From assembly GCA_965219635.1 (NCBI GenBank), contig OZ244783.1, positions 3,534,001 through 3,598,000 on the forward strand: a DNA stretch of 64,000 nucleotides, read 5' to 3'. Origin of the DNA: JAPOXR01 sp965219635. Its GTDB lineage: Bacteria > Pseudomonadota > Alphaproteobacteria > Rhodobacterales > Rhodobacteraceae. A model generated the notes under the pieces. The model saw only the letters and a program-made list of their open reading frames with translations. It had not been told where the DNA came from and searched no databases. The translations under genes and the position numbers were made by a program. Positions 34,529 through 43,911 of the stretch are shown piece by piece. Numbering within the stretch: position 1 is the first letter of the stretch; the number at the start of each line of letters is the position of its first letter.

Positions 34529-35626
34529 ATGGTGATTCAGGAACTTGAACCGCAGGCCTCCGAGTTGTTCCAGCGGGCCTCCAACGATTTGAGGATCGGG
34601 TTGCCTGTCATCTTTTCGGCGGAGGAGTCGGATATTGTCGCAGTGGCGGCGGAGACAGCCAGCGAACGCCGGATGCTCGGCATCGCCGGTCTCGGAGGGG
34701 CTGTGCTTGCAATCACAGCGCGACGCGCAGCCACCTTGAAGGCCAGAGTCTATGACGGCGACATTGCGCGCATCAGGGTTCCTGAAAATGCCAGCAGTGT
34801 CTGGTTGCGCGCTCTGGCCGATCCGTCATTGGACCTGGACCACCCGATGAAGGGGCCATTGGAGTCCATCAGGTCAGGGAACGCTGCTGCATTCCGGAAC
34901 GCCGTTGATCTGGCCAGATCGGCGAGGCTTCTCCCAGCAATACTAGCTGCACCACTGAACGGAAACGGCAATTGGGCAGAACGGAGCGGTTTGCTTCGTC
35001 TTGGACAGGAGGTTTGGAAATCCGGATCAGGCCCAGCCGGGGTGGTCGAAAAACTGACCACCGCCTGGATTCCACTTTCTGCGTCAGTGGAGTCCAGAAT
35101 TCATGTGTTCAGGGCCGCGGGAGAAACGGACGAACACTGCGCCATCGAAGTCGGAAAGCTGCACCGGAGCCGCCCGGCACTGGTTCGCATGCACTCAGCC
35201 TGCTTCACTGGCGATGTGCTGGGTTCCCTCAAATGCGACTGCGGTCCGCAGTTGCAGGCAGCGCTCGACACGATGTCCGAGGAAGGCGGTGGCATCCTGC
35301 TTTACCTGAACCAGGAAGGGCGGGGCATCGGGCTGACCAACAAGGTCAGGGCCTATTCCTTGCAGGATCAGGGGTTTGATACGGTCGACGCCAATCACCG
35401 CCTCGGATTTGAAGATGATGAGCGCGATTTCCGCATCGGGGCCGGGATGCTCAGGCACCTGGGCATCAGTGATGTAAGGCTGATGACCAACAATCCGCTC
35501 AAGATGCGGATGCTGGAGGATCAGGGGGTCAAGGTGAGCGAACGCCTGCCTATTGTGGCCGGGCGAACCTGCCAGAACGAGCATTATCTGTCGGTAAAGG
35601 CGGCCAAGAGCGGGCATCTGCTTTGA
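34529..35626 (+). CDS. ribA: GTP cyclohydrolase II
   Basis: 365 residues. The C-terminal 200 residues are the enzyme that opens the imidazole ring of GTP in riboflavin synthesis: MHSACFTGDVLGSLKCDCGP holds the zinc cysteines, then LYLNQEGRGIGL and the GTP-binding region to ANHRLGF. The N-terminal 165 residues look like a degenerate version of the RibB half, without its acidic catalytic loop. This long form is usual in alphaproteobacteria. The stop overlaps the start of the L,D-transpeptidase. Confidence 0.93.
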   Translation: MVIQELEPQASELFQRASNDLRIGLPVIFSAEESDIVAVAAETASERRMLGIAGLGGAVLAITARRAATLKARVYDGDIARIRVPENASSVWLRALADPSLDLDHPMKGPLESIRSGNAAAFRNAVDLARSARLLPAILAAPLNGNGNWAERSGLLRLGQEVWKSGSGPAGVVEKLTTAWIPLSASVESRIHVFRAAGETDEHCAIEVGKLHRSRPALVRMHSACFTGDVLGSLKCDCGPQLQAALDTMSEEGGGILLYLNQEGRGIGLTNKVRAYSLQDQGFDTVDANHRLGFEDDERDFRIGAGMLRHLGISDVRLMTNNPLKMRMLEDQGVKVSERLPIVAGRTCQNEHYLSVKAAKSGHLL

Positions 35627-36138
35627 TGCCTACGCGGGAAGATATTGTCGTAACCCGGATGGGAGCACGGTTTCTGGGCAGGCAGTTTTGCTGCTCGATT
35701 GGCCGCAGCGGTATCACGAATGCCAAAGTCGAAGGGGACGGTGCAACCCCGGCGGGTGTCTTCCAACTGATCGGCATTATGTTCCGGCCCGACAGGATCA
35801 AAACAACTGCCATCAAGGGCGCATTGCCGATCTCGCTTACCGACATATGGTCCGATGATCCACTTGACCCGGGCTATAACCATCCGGCAAGCGCTGTAGG
35901 CGGATACGGCTTCAGCCACGAGAGGTTGAGACGTTCCGACAACCTGTATGACCTTGTCATCCCCACTGACTACAATCTGCCCGACGCTGTTCCGGGAAAG
36001 GGCTCGGCGATCTTTCTTCACGTCTGGAGGCGGCCGCGCTATCCGACAGCAGGTTGTGTGGCATTTGCGCTCGACGACCTGCTCTGGATTGCAAGGCAAT
36101 TGACCGGGCGCACCCGTCTCATCATTCAGGCGCCTTAA
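35626..36138 (+). CDS. L,D-transpeptidase family protein (YkuD)
   Basis: 170 residues from ATG 35626, overlapping the ribA stop by one base; TTG 35623 is an alternative. The catalytic stretch is AIFLHVWRRPRYPTAGCVAF, with the His and Cys of the YkuD fold in the expected order. YGFSHERLRRSDNLYD matches the substrate groove. No signal peptide is seen, as in a subgroup of short L,D-transpeptidases of this class. It probably works on peptidoglycan or related peptides; export is uncertain. Confidence 0.85.
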   Translation: MPTREDIVVTRMGARFLGRQFCCSIGRSGITNAKVEGDGATPAGVFQLIGIMFRPDRIKTTAIKGALPISLTDIWSDDPLDPGYNHPASAVGGYGFSHERLRRSDNLYDLVIPTDYNLPDAVPGKGSAIFLHVWRRPRYPTAGCVAFALDDLLWIARQLTGRTRLIIQAP

Positions 36139-36153
36139 CTCTTGTTCTGGCTT

Positions 36154-36819
36154 TCAGCCGGTGTTCACGCCGATAGGTCTTTCCCCGAACACCGCAGTTC
36201 CGATCCTCACATGGGTCGCTCCCAGTTGGATTGCGATCTCGAAATCCCCGCTCATGCCCATGCTGAGTCCCGAAAGGCCATTGCGTTGCGCGAGGTTGGC
36301 AAGCAAACCGAAATGAAGAGCAGGCTCCTCGTCGATGGGCGGAATGCACATGAGCCCTTCAAGGGGCAGGTCCAGCTTGCGGATTTCGGTGACGAGTCCG
36401 TCAAGCTCGTCTGGAAGCACTCCGGACTTTTGAGGCTCTTCCCCGGTATTGACCTGTACAAACAGGCTTGGACAGTTGCCGGTCTGTTGGGCAATATCGG
36501 CAATCCTCCGCGCCAGGCGGGACCGGTCGAGCGAGTGGATGGCATGGAAGAGTTGGACTGCCTGTCGCACCTTGTTTGATTGCAGCGGCCCGACGAGGTG
36601 CAATTCGACACCGGGTTTCCGTTCCATGAGTTCTGGCCATTTGGCCGCCGCTTCCTGAACCCTGTTTTCCGCAAACACCAGATGACCCTGATCCAGGACG
36701 TCAATGACCCGCTCCAGCGGCTGCAGTTTCGAGACAGCCAGCAGTTTGGAGCTTCCCGGCTCGCGACCTGCGTCGCGTTCTGCGCTCAGAATGCGCTGCC
36801 TGATTTCTGCAAGCGGCAT
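36154..36819 (-). CDS. YggS-family PLP homeostasis protein
   Basis: 221 residues with the alanine-racemase-like barrel of the YggS/PROSC family. The PLP lysine is Lys31 in LLAVSKLQP. Further signatures are FAENRVQEA, HLVGPLQSNKVRQ, VNTGEEPQKSG and LSMGMSGDFEIAIQLGATHVRIGTAVFG. The family binds PLP without known catalysis and balances B6 and amino-acid pools. It is convergent with the L,D-transpeptidase gene. Confidence 0.95.
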   Translation of the reverse strand: MPLAEIRQRILSAERDAGREPGSSKLLAVSKLQPLERVIDVLDQGHLVFAENRVQEAAAKWPELMERKPGVELHLVGPLQSNKVRQAVQLFHAIHSLDRSRLARRIADIAQQTGNCPSLFVQVNTGEEPQKSGVLPDELDGLVTEIRKLDLPLEGLMCIPPIDEEPALHFGLLANLAQRNGLSGLSMGMSGDFEIAIQLGATHVRIGTAVFGERPIGVNTG

Positions 36820-36979
36820 GGTTCAGGTCATAATTCTGTCAATTCGCCGCTTCACGCGGGATCTGCCCGTCGCAATGCCCCAATCCGCGGGATTGGCCAA
36901 GTGGATTCAGTCTGATGCGGAATTCGTTGGCTTGACCGTTGCCTGACCTCCGGTCTGGGTGAGTGCCGGTGCCGCTCCA

Positions 36980-37663
36980 TCAGCCAAACAGCAACTCGCG
37001 GTCGCCGAGCGGTTGTACCGGCCGGCTGTTGTTCGGGAAGATTGAGGCAAACCGGTCAATCTGGTTGGTGGAAACCGAGAGTCTGCCACTCAACACTATC
37101 CAGTTCACTCCCTCTGTACAGGGAGGAGTTGTCAGCGATCCCCTGTAACGCCAGGTTCTCCTGTCGTTCGGCAGCAACGAAGAAAGATCAAAACTGCCGG
37201 GAACCGGACGGGGGTCGCAGCGTTCCGCTGGCATAAAGTCCCAAATTGTCTCCAGCATGCGGTGCGCCTCGCCGTCTTCCAGGAAGGCGCCAATGACGGC
37301 AAGGGAGCCATCAATGTCCTTGTGTACAAGATGCAGTTCGAGAGGCAGACTGCGCCCTTCGATCAGGTGTTCGCTGCGATGATGGAAGTGGAACTGCTGA
37401 AGTTCGAACTTCTTGCCGTCGACAGTTATGCCATGACCGGGTTCCGGGTTGAGTTGAATGGTCCCGCCAGTGTTTTCGATCGTCAGCTTGGTCTGTGTGT
37501 AATCGTAGTCCACCGGTTGGAGTTTGGCAGCTTTCCCGGCGGTGAGGTCAATTGGGGACTGCTCCTTGCCTAGTGCGCAGCAAGCGTATTCAGGGCTCAG
37601 GTTTGCCCATTTGTCCGGACCGTTGTGGGGCTGATAGCCCCAGTCAACTTGCTCTGATGTCAT
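36980..37663 (-). CDS. alpha-class carbonic anhydrase
   Basis: 227 residues from ATG 37663, chosen because GGAG lies 7-10 bases upstream; an ATG at 37669 and a TTG at 37777 are further upstream. The alpha-CA zinc site is intact: QFHFHHRSEH gives two histidines and ELHLVHKD the third. EQSPIDL and GSLTTPPCTEGVNW are family hallmarks. Most bacterial alpha-CAs are periplasmic, but no signal peptide is visible here, so it looks cytoplasmic. It hydrates CO2 to bicarbonate. Confidence 0.92.
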   Translation of the reverse strand: MTSEQVDWGYQPHNGPDKWANLSPEYACCALGKEQSPIDLTAGKAAKLQPVDYDYTQTKLTIENTGGTIQLNPEPGHGITVDGKKFELQQFHFHHRSEHLIEGRSLPLELHLVHKDIDGSLAVIGAFLEDGEAHRMLETIWDFMPAERCDPRPVPGSFDLSSLLPNDRRTWRYRGSLTTPPCTEGVNWIVLSGRLSVSTNQIDRFASIFPNNSRPVQPLGDRELLFG

Positions 37664-37789
37664 TTCCATCTCCTGCTGGGCTCCGATCTTCACACCCTTA
37701 TGCCTCGGTGCAATGGCTGCCTCGGCGCATGTAGGTGCCCAATCTTCGAGAGCAACCCGTCCTCCAAGCAGGATCAAGGCTTCTTCTGA

Positions 37790-37846
37790 CTAAACTTCGT
37801 TTTTTTGCGGCTCTACGGCCAGACTGGCGCCTACAACAAACCCTTC
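37790..37846 (-). pseudogene. stub resembling the start of a PIN-domain toxin
   Basis: The frame directly overlapping the antitoxin stop reads EGFVVGASLAVEPQKNEV and then stops. PIN toxins such as FitB and VapC typically begin with VVDASVAVKW-like sequence, so the first catalytic aspartate would be glycine here and the rest is gone. Eighteen residues is too short for certainty, but the position, right behind a FitA-like antitoxin, is what one expects for the toxin. Confidence 0.35.
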
Positions 37847-38096
37847 AAGAACGGCGGTCCCGTTCTCGGTCAGAACGCATCGTCTCACGACTGTCGATTG
37901 AAGAACTGAGCTGCTGGCGCAGCTTGGCTGCCCGTTCAGCAAAATCATCCCTCTTTCCGAAAAGCGTCCTCTGCAAGATTTCGCGATGCCCGGCTTCGTC
38001 CGAGCGATTGTTTGCCATCGCAAGCTGTCTGAGTGCGTCTACCATTCCGTCGCTTACGTTACGTACCGTCAAGTGCGGTATTTTACCGGACTGCAA
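37845..38096 (-). CDS. FitA-like ribbon-helix-helix antitoxin
   Basis: 83 residues from TTG 38096. The start PHLTVRNVSDGMVDALRQLA and the segment RSDEAGHREILQRTLF match FitA-type antitoxins, which bind DNA through a ribbon-helix-helix and neutralise a PIN nuclease. The toxin that should follow is reduced to a stub, so this may be an orphan. The ATG is missing and the start codon is weak, another sign of decay. Confidence 0.7.
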   Translation of the reverse strand: MQSGKIPHLTVRNVSDGMVDALRQLAMANNRSDEAGHREILQRTLFGKRDDFAERAAKLRQQLSSSIDSRETMRSDRERDRRS

Positions 38097-38328
38097 ATCT
38101 CGGCATTCATTGCAATCGAATCATACCACGCCTGACCCTCGGAGCAATTGCTCACTTCTCGTATTTCGTGGTGGCGGGCCGGAATTCCAGCTCAATTAAA
38201 CCAGCCGCTGCCGATCCAGGTGCCTTGTCAAAGAACCCTCGCAACTGCGTGTCCGGCAACAGCGATGTGATACAACAGCTGCTTCCTGAACTGGGGTATG
38301 CCGGATACTAGCTGGATTGGCTGCAACG

Positions 38329-39234
38329 ATGAACGATGTGAGACTGGAACCCGATCAGACAGGAGCGGACTTCGAGAAGCGCGCTATCTCTCCATTTCTC
38401 GAAATGGGTGCCTACGAGGCGATGTGGTGCAAGCCGGACACCACGTTCAAGTCGCTAGCCAAGCTATTTGCCTCCCATCCCGGCAGTTTGCCGTCGGACT
38501 TTGTCCCTCATGATGAAGCGCTGAACTGTGCGGCCCATGTTTCCAGGCGATATGGTGAGGCAGGGTTTGGTGGGTTTGGCGTACGGATTCATGGTGCCGG
38601 TGAGTGCCTAGGAAAGCTGCGAGATGCAGCTCATTCTGTCGAACTGTTCTACTACAAGGGCTGGTGGGATCTTGCTCGCTCCCGGTCGGTTGCGATCATT
38701 GGTAGCCGCAAGGCTTCACCTGAGGGCCTTGCCCGCACGCGCCGCTTGGCGCGTGAACTGGTCGCGAACGGCTTCACCATCGTCTCAGGTCTTGCAGCAG
38801 GGATTGACCGTGAAGCCCACGAGACCGCAATCGGCAGAGATGGGCGTACCATTGCAGTTATCGGAACCCCGCTCTCCCATTGCTACCCAAAGGAGAACGC
38901 AACCCTGCAACGCTGCATTGCCGACAACTTCCTGCTCATCAGCCAGGTTCCACTGATGCGCTACGAGTCTCAAGATTACCGGATTAATCGGCGTTTCTTT
39001 CCCGAGCGCAACGTGACGATGTCTGCATTGACCGAGGCGACCATCATTGTTGAGGCGAGTGATACCTCGGGTGCGCTGATACAGGCCCGTGCCGCCCTGA
39101 TGCAGGGGCGCAAACTCTTCGTGCTCGACAGCTGTTTTCGCAATGCGGAACTGAAGTGGCCAGCAAGGTTCGCACAGAAGGGCGCTATCCGGGTCCGGCA
39201 GTTCGATGACATCCGAGAGCAGCTTGCAAGATAG
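38329..39234 (+). CDS. stand-alone DprA/Smf-like protein
   Basis: 301 residues from ATG 38329. The Rossmann-like DprA core runs from about 120 to 290: VAIIGSRKASPEGLARTR, IVSGLAAGIDREAHETAI, then FPERN and ASDTSGALIQARAALMQGRKLF. The N-terminal 110 residues (ISPFLEMGAYEAMWCKPD) are not the SAM or DML1 domains of housekeeping DprA. Such variants occur in accessory islands, where a role in handling foreign DNA or signalling has been proposed. No competence genes lie nearby. It follows a decaying toxin-antitoxin locus. Confidence 0.82.
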   Translation: MNDVRLEPDQTGADFEKRAISPFLEMGAYEAMWCKPDTTFKSLAKLFASHPGSLPSDFVPHDEALNCAAHVSRRYGEAGFGGFGVRIHGAGECLGKLRDAAHSVELFYYKGWWDLARSRSVAIIGSRKASPEGLARTRRLARELVANGFTIVSGLAAGIDREAHETAIGRDGRTIAVIGTPLSHCYPKENATLQRCIADNFLLISQVPLMRYESQDYRINRRFFPERNVTMSALTEATIIVEASDTSGALIQARAALMQGRKLFVLDSCFRNAELKWPARFAQKGAIRVRQFDDIREQLAR

Positions 39235-39666
39235 ATCCGCCCGCGTTGGCGGTCTCGAAAGGCCTCACCAACTCTCGTAAGCCTCGGTTGGCAAAAGCTG
39301 CCGCATTGCCGAGCCGGCTGCGCGGACGGGCTTCGATTGAAGCGCAACAATTGCATACGCGGCTTTCGACTTGCAGGTGCGGGTAGACGGTTTAGGCCGA
39401 CAGGAGTGGCGTTTCGAAGAGCAAGCGGTCTGGGAAGCTGCGGAGGAGCCTCGCAATGCCCGGCAGGCCAAAGCTCTCAACCTACAGGCGTGCTACAGGC
39501 CCCCAATAGGAGCAACTCCATCCGGCCCCGGTTTGCCGGAAAGGCCGAGTGTCCACCAGCCCGAATGTGCAAGGTGTTTCGGATGCTACCGCCTGGCCAG
39601 TGTCCCATTGTTGAACTGGAAGCTGGTGTGTCCGGAATATGGGCGGCCCTTTGACCGGCTGTACTG
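39235..39666. other. gene-free stretch
   Basis: 432 bases between the convergent DprA-like and DUF3604 genes. Open frames are short, with unusual composition and no family resemblance. No terminator with a U-tract was found. Confidence 0.4.
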
Positions 39667-42084
39667 TCATTCCCGGAAGGCATAGATCGGGCTGGACCAC
39701 GCCAGATGGCCATCCTCGGTCGTCACTCTGACCCACACAGGCGTGTCGCCTTCGGGGTTCAGGCTGACCTTGGCGGACGCCTTGAAACTGCATAGGTCCA
39801 GGGAGTCGGGTAAACGGGTAACCGTGATCCTGCGGTCCAGTCCGCCAGCATCCAGAACGGCAGGTTCGAGGCCCAGGCCGGAAAGGTTCAGTGTAGCCGC
39901 GATCAGCCCCGTGGAAATATCCAGCGTCCCGGTATCGTCCAGCCAGATATCAAAACCGACGAAGTTGCCTGTGGTCAGCAGGTCGAATTCAACCAGGCTT
40001 GGATTGGCAAGTTCCAGTAGCCGGTCGTGGTTCCACGCATTGATGGTTTCGAAGCGGGTCACGCTGTCGCCCGAAAGGCGGGCAGTTCCAGCCCAGTTTG
40101 TCTGCCGCCCGCGCCCGCGGTACTCGGCACCGTGGAAACAGACACGGAAGCGGTTGCCAAGTTCACCGGCACCATAGGTCCGCCGGGTATGGACGACCTC
40201 CATTCCACGCAGGATTTCAGCTGACAAGACAGGCGATTGCGTCTCCGCTGCAACCTCGACCAGCAATTCGTCTTCCTGGACCGCCACGATGTCTCCCATC
40301 ATGGCCTGTTCTGCCCATCCATAGCGCGTTTCGCCAAGGCGCGGGTCGCGTTCATGGATCTTGGCAGGGCGAGCGAACCTTGCGGTAACGTCCAGGTGCA
40401 GCCTTCCTCCGGTGGTGCCGTAATGGTGACGGCGGCGCATGGCCTCAAAAATTCCGTCCCGGCTGAGTTCATCGGTCAGGAAACAGGTCAGCCCACCAAG
40501 AGCGCCGAAACTCGCAGCTCCGGGGTGGCTGGCGCCGGGACGTCCCTTGTGCCCGTCCGAGTTGCAGACCACGCCATGGCGGTAACCGAGTTCGAAATTG
40601 TCAGCCATTATCCATTCGAATGTTCCCCAATCCGAATGCAGTTCGACCGCAGTACGCAGATGGCCTCCATCAGCCTGCGTTATGTCGGCCGGGCGTCCGC
40701 CAACGTGAGCAAAGAGTACGCAATCTTCGTCTTTCAAATCCTCAAACAACTCGGCAGTGGTGTTTGAGTCGTCATCCAGGTCGCTTCTGTCCAGCAGCAG
40801 TGCATGGGACGAACGCCGGATCGTGCGGCCTTCGCGGCGGAAAAACACATTGTGGTCACCGCCAGTGGGAGTGTTGCCAGACCACTCATAACCCGGAAAG
40901 GCCGTAAACTCGCCGGGCGTATCGAGTTCTGTGGTCAGTGCATTGATGTCATCCCAGAATGCGTTCTTGACCTGAAAGTCGTTGGCCTGGTGGCTCATCA
41001 CGTCAAGCATGGCCAGATCGCGGCCAAAACTGAAATACTCGCGAATTGGGTTTATGCCGACGGACTCGCCGCTCTGGCCGTGCAAATCTCCCCAGTACCC
41101 CTGCAGGGGTCCTTCGCGCACCACAAGCGGGTTGGAGTGTGCCAATTGAGTCCCGGCCGCATCAGTGACGGTTACCCGGATGATACCCGGCGCAATCGAC
41201 CGCAGCCCGCTGACCCGAAGCGCCCGCTGCCCCTTCGAGAATTGCACCGTTGCCGGGAGATGTTCGATTGGCCCCTCCGCGGTCAAGTGGAATTCGCCTT
41301 CAACCATGTCGGACGGGTTGCCCCACAAATCGTCGGCGCGCAGACCAAGTGCAAATTCGGTGCCGGGCGAGCGTAATGATGGAAGGATGGCGCGCCAACT
41401 CACTGGTGGTCCAGGCAGAACCGCCAATGCGGGGCGTTCGTCCAAGGGCATGTAGTGGCGCGTTGCACAGGCGTCGACGAGAACGCGGAATTCATGGGCG
41501 CTTTCGCAAAAGGTCTGCATCCGCAGGCCTGGGCTGCCCCCGGTACGGTCGCCGAACGTGATGGTGATGGTATCGCCGGCCATCATGTATCCGTTCGATA
41601 CGACGATGGTCAGCGACCGGTTCCAGGGCCGTTGGTGACCGAAAAGCTCGACTTCCAGTTCCAGGGAGACATCCCTTGAAGCCGTTGCAGTCACATAGTT
41701 CATTGCTGTCGGATCGGTCGTCTGCCAAGGGCCACCATCATTGGTGAAGCGCTGAACCACCTTGATGCCGCCGGAATCGTCCAGCCCGAACTTGCCAACC
41801 GTGTAGACGAGTTCAATGGTCTGATAGGAGCGGATCCTGACTTGTTCCAAGGGAACGAGTCTTGCCGAACCATAATCGGAGAGGGATTTGCCGGGCTGGG
41901 CCACGGGCCAGACATCGCCCATGAGATTGTCCGGAATGATGTGACCCGAAACCGCCACATTGCCGTCTTGAACTGAATTAGGGTGTCGAATTGGATTGCC
42001 CCCGATGGAGTTGAGGATGATTGGCGAAAGACACACAATGGCCAGACCGCAGACGGGCCTGCCATCCCCTTTGTTCGTTACCAA
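39667..42084 (-). CDS. DUF3604 domain protein, PHP-like metal hydrolase
   Basis: Up to 805 residues from TTG 42084; the first 50 look non-homologous, and ATG 41922 (751 residues) is a plausible true start. An N-terminal beta-rich region begins near QTIELVYTVGKFGLDD. The catalytic part resembles PHP metal hydrolases: GYWGDLHGQSG, DVMSHQAND, HVGGRPADI, VELHSDWGTFEW and VCNSDGHKGRPG carry histidines and acids that could hold metals. The substrate is unknown. It lies behind tctCBA on the same strand, so it may act on the imported carboxylate. Confidence 0.8.
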   Translation of the reverse strand: MVTNKGDGRPVCGLAIVCLSPIILNSIGGNPIRHPNSVQDGNVAVSGHIIPDNLMGDVWPVAQPGKSLSDYGSARLVPLEQVRIRSYQTIELVYTVGKFGLDDSGGIKVVQRFTNDGGPWQTTDPTAMNYVTATASRDVSLELEVELFGHQRPWNRSLTIVVSNGYMMAGDTITITFGDRTGGSPGLRMQTFCESAHEFRVLVDACATRHYMPLDERPALAVLPGPPVSWRAILPSLRSPGTEFALGLRADDLWGNPSDMVEGEFHLTAEGPIEHLPATVQFSKGQRALRVSGLRSIAPGIIRVTVTDAAGTQLAHSNPLVVREGPLQGYWGDLHGQSGESVGINPIREYFSFGRDLAMLDVMSHQANDFQVKNAFWDDINALTTELDTPGEFTAFPGYEWSGNTPTGGDHNVFFRREGRTIRRSSHALLLDRSDLDDDSNTTAELFEDLKDEDCVLFAHVGGRPADITQADGGHLRTAVELHSDWGTFEWIMADNFELGYRHGVVCNSDGHKGRPGASHPGAASFGALGGLTCFLTDELSRDGIFEAMRRRHHYGTTGGRLHLDVTARFARPAKIHERDPRLGETRYGWAEQAMMGDIVAVQEDELLVEVAAETQSPVLSAEILRGMEVVHTRRTYGAGELGNRFRVCFHGAEYRGRGRQTNWAGTARLSGDSVTRFETINAWNHDRLLELANPSLVEFDLLTTGNFVGFDIWLDDTGTLDISTGLIAATLNLSGLGLEPAVLDAGGLDRRITVTRLPDSLDLCSFKASAKVSLNPEGDTPVWVRVTTEDGHLAWSSPIYAFRE

Positions 42085-42356
42085 ATGGACGGCCCTTGTT
42101 CAGGCTCGGGCATGAGGGCGCATGAGTTGGCCTGGTTGCGGCTTCAGGGTGGACCGGAATCCCTTGCCGGACCTTGGCCGGAACCTGCTCGCGGGTTGTC
42201 GGCGGTTTGATCAGAGTTTCAGCGACTCCACGGGTCGTCGGGGGCGCGCGGTGTTCGACAGGCAGCAGGCAAGATGCTGCCTCGCCAGCCGCCAAACCGC
42301 AGTGGTCTGGCTCGCCAGGCAAGATGCAATGCAGGTATTGCGCTTCAGTCATTCCA

Positions 42357-43898
42357 TCATTCCACCGGAGTACCCGGTTCGGTTGCTTCACGCCGACGGC
42401 GGCGCTGGCGTTGCTTGTAGGGATGGTAGATTCCAAAGCGCCACACAAAGAAGATCGTCAGCAGCATGAACGGCAACGCCACAGGCCGCGTGAACAATAC
42501 GAATATGTTGTTGTCGTAGAGGATCATCGTCTGGCGTAGTGAATGCTCAAGCAGTGGTCCCAGCAGGAAACCGATAAACAGGCAGACCAGTGAGAAGCCG
42601 GTCTTGCGCATGAAATAGCCGAGGACAGCAAAGACAAACATCAGCCCGATCTCAAAAAAGGATGAGGACGGAACGTAAACTCCCACAACGCACAGAACGG
42701 TCACGCAGGACAGGATGATCGGTTTTGGAACGCGTAGTGACAGCACCCAGATCGGAATGCCGAACCGCCCGATCACCAGGTGCACGGCATTCGCGATCAG
42801 CATCGAGGCAAAGATGCCGTAAATCAGCGAGCCATGTTGGACCATCATGAACGGCCCAGGCGTGACGCCATGGATCAGGAAGGCGCCGATCAGCAAGGCC
42901 GCAGCGATATTGCCCGGGATGCCTAGCGCAATCGTCGGGATGAGGTTGGCACCAGTGACTGCGCTGTTGGCGGCCTCGGTCGCAGCGATGCCTTCCAGCC
43001 GGCCTTTTCCGAATTCCTCAGGTTGCTTAGAGCGCCGCTTGGCGGCCCCGTACCCGAGAAAGGCTGCCAGTGTGACACCCAGCCCCGGCATCATTCCAAC
43101 GAATGTTCCGATATAGGCCGAGCGGAACAGCGTAGGGATGCACTCGCGGAATTCGGACCAGTGAAGCCTTTGCTGACTCCTGTCATATGGCTGCGGCTTT
43201 AGCATCTGGTCTGCCGGCGTGCGCCAACAGTCGAACAGTTGGCTCATGACAGCGCTCAGCGCCAGGAGGCCGATGGTTAGAGCGTTCAGGGAAATCCCGT
43301 CATAGAGGTCGATGATGCCGAACGTCATCCGTTGCGTGCCTGCCGAGGAATCCAGTCCGATTGTCGAAAGGAATATTCCCAGCGCAGCGGCGAGTAGTCC
43401 CTTGGCAAGCGTATCCGAGGACAGCCCCGCTATCAGGGTAAATGCGAGCATGCCGACAGCCGTTATTTCAGCCGGGCCGAACCGGAGGGCAATTGCCGCG
43501 AAGGGCGCAGCGAGCAGGATCAGCACCACATCGGAGGCAAAATCGCCAAAGACGGAGGAATACAGCGCCATCCGCATCGCTTTTTCCGGTTTGCCCTTCC
43601 GTGCTAGCGGATACCCATCGCGCGCCGTTGCGACGTTTTCGGAACTTCCAGGCGCATTCAGGAGGATTGCCGGGATGGCTCCACCGGAAGTACTGCCTTT
43701 TGTGATCCCGATAAGAAAAGCAATTGCGGTAATTGGCTCCATGTAGAACGTTACCGGGATCAGGAGCGATAGTGCCGTGATCCCTCCCACTCCCGGCATG
43801 ACCCCGAACAGAATGCCGATAGCAACACCAAGAATGATGAAGAACAGGTTGATGAGCGTGAAGGCAGCAGCGAAACCGGCAATGAGTTGCTCAATCAT
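42357..43898 (-). CDS. tctA: tripartite tricarboxylate transporter, large permease TctA
   Basis: 513 residues with about 12 hydrophobic segments. It matches the TctA permease: GVMPGVGGITALSLLIPVTF (the N-terminal signature) and the repeat-like GMMPGLGVTLAAFLGYGAAK, with PAILLNAPGSS. It moves carboxylates across the inner membrane using an ion gradient, fed by the periplasmic TctC protein. The start is 13 bases after the tctB stop, so the three genes form an operon. Confidence 0.95.
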   Translation of the reverse strand: MIEQLIAGFAAAFTLINLFFIILGVAIGILFGVMPGVGGITALSLLIPVTFYMEPITAIAFLIGITKGSTSGGAIPAILLNAPGSSENVATARDGYPLARKGKPEKAMRMALYSSVFGDFASDVVLILLAAPFAAIALRFGPAEITAVGMLAFTLIAGLSSDTLAKGLLAAALGIFLSTIGLDSSAGTQRMTFGIIDLYDGISLNALTIGLLALSAVMSQLFDCWRTPADQMLKPQPYDRSQQRLHWSEFRECIPTLFRSAYIGTFVGMMPGLGVTLAAFLGYGAAKRRSKQPEEFGKGRLEGIAATEAANSAVTGANLIPTIALGIPGNIAAALLIGAFLIHGVTPGPFMMVQHGSLIYGIFASMLIANAVHLVIGRFGIPIWVLSLRVPKPIILSCVTVLCVVGVYVPSSSFFEIGLMFVFAVLGYFMRKTGFSLVCLFIGFLLGPLLEHSLRQTMILYDNNIFVLFTRPVALPFMLLTIFFVWRFGIYHPYKQRQRRRRREATEPGTPVE

Positions 43899-43911
43899 GG
43901 CTGTCCCGCAC

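Noticed and set aside
41978..42448. Minus-strand ORF between tctA and the DUF3604 gene
   Set aside because: It overlaps both neighbours, is proline-rich and has no family resemblance.
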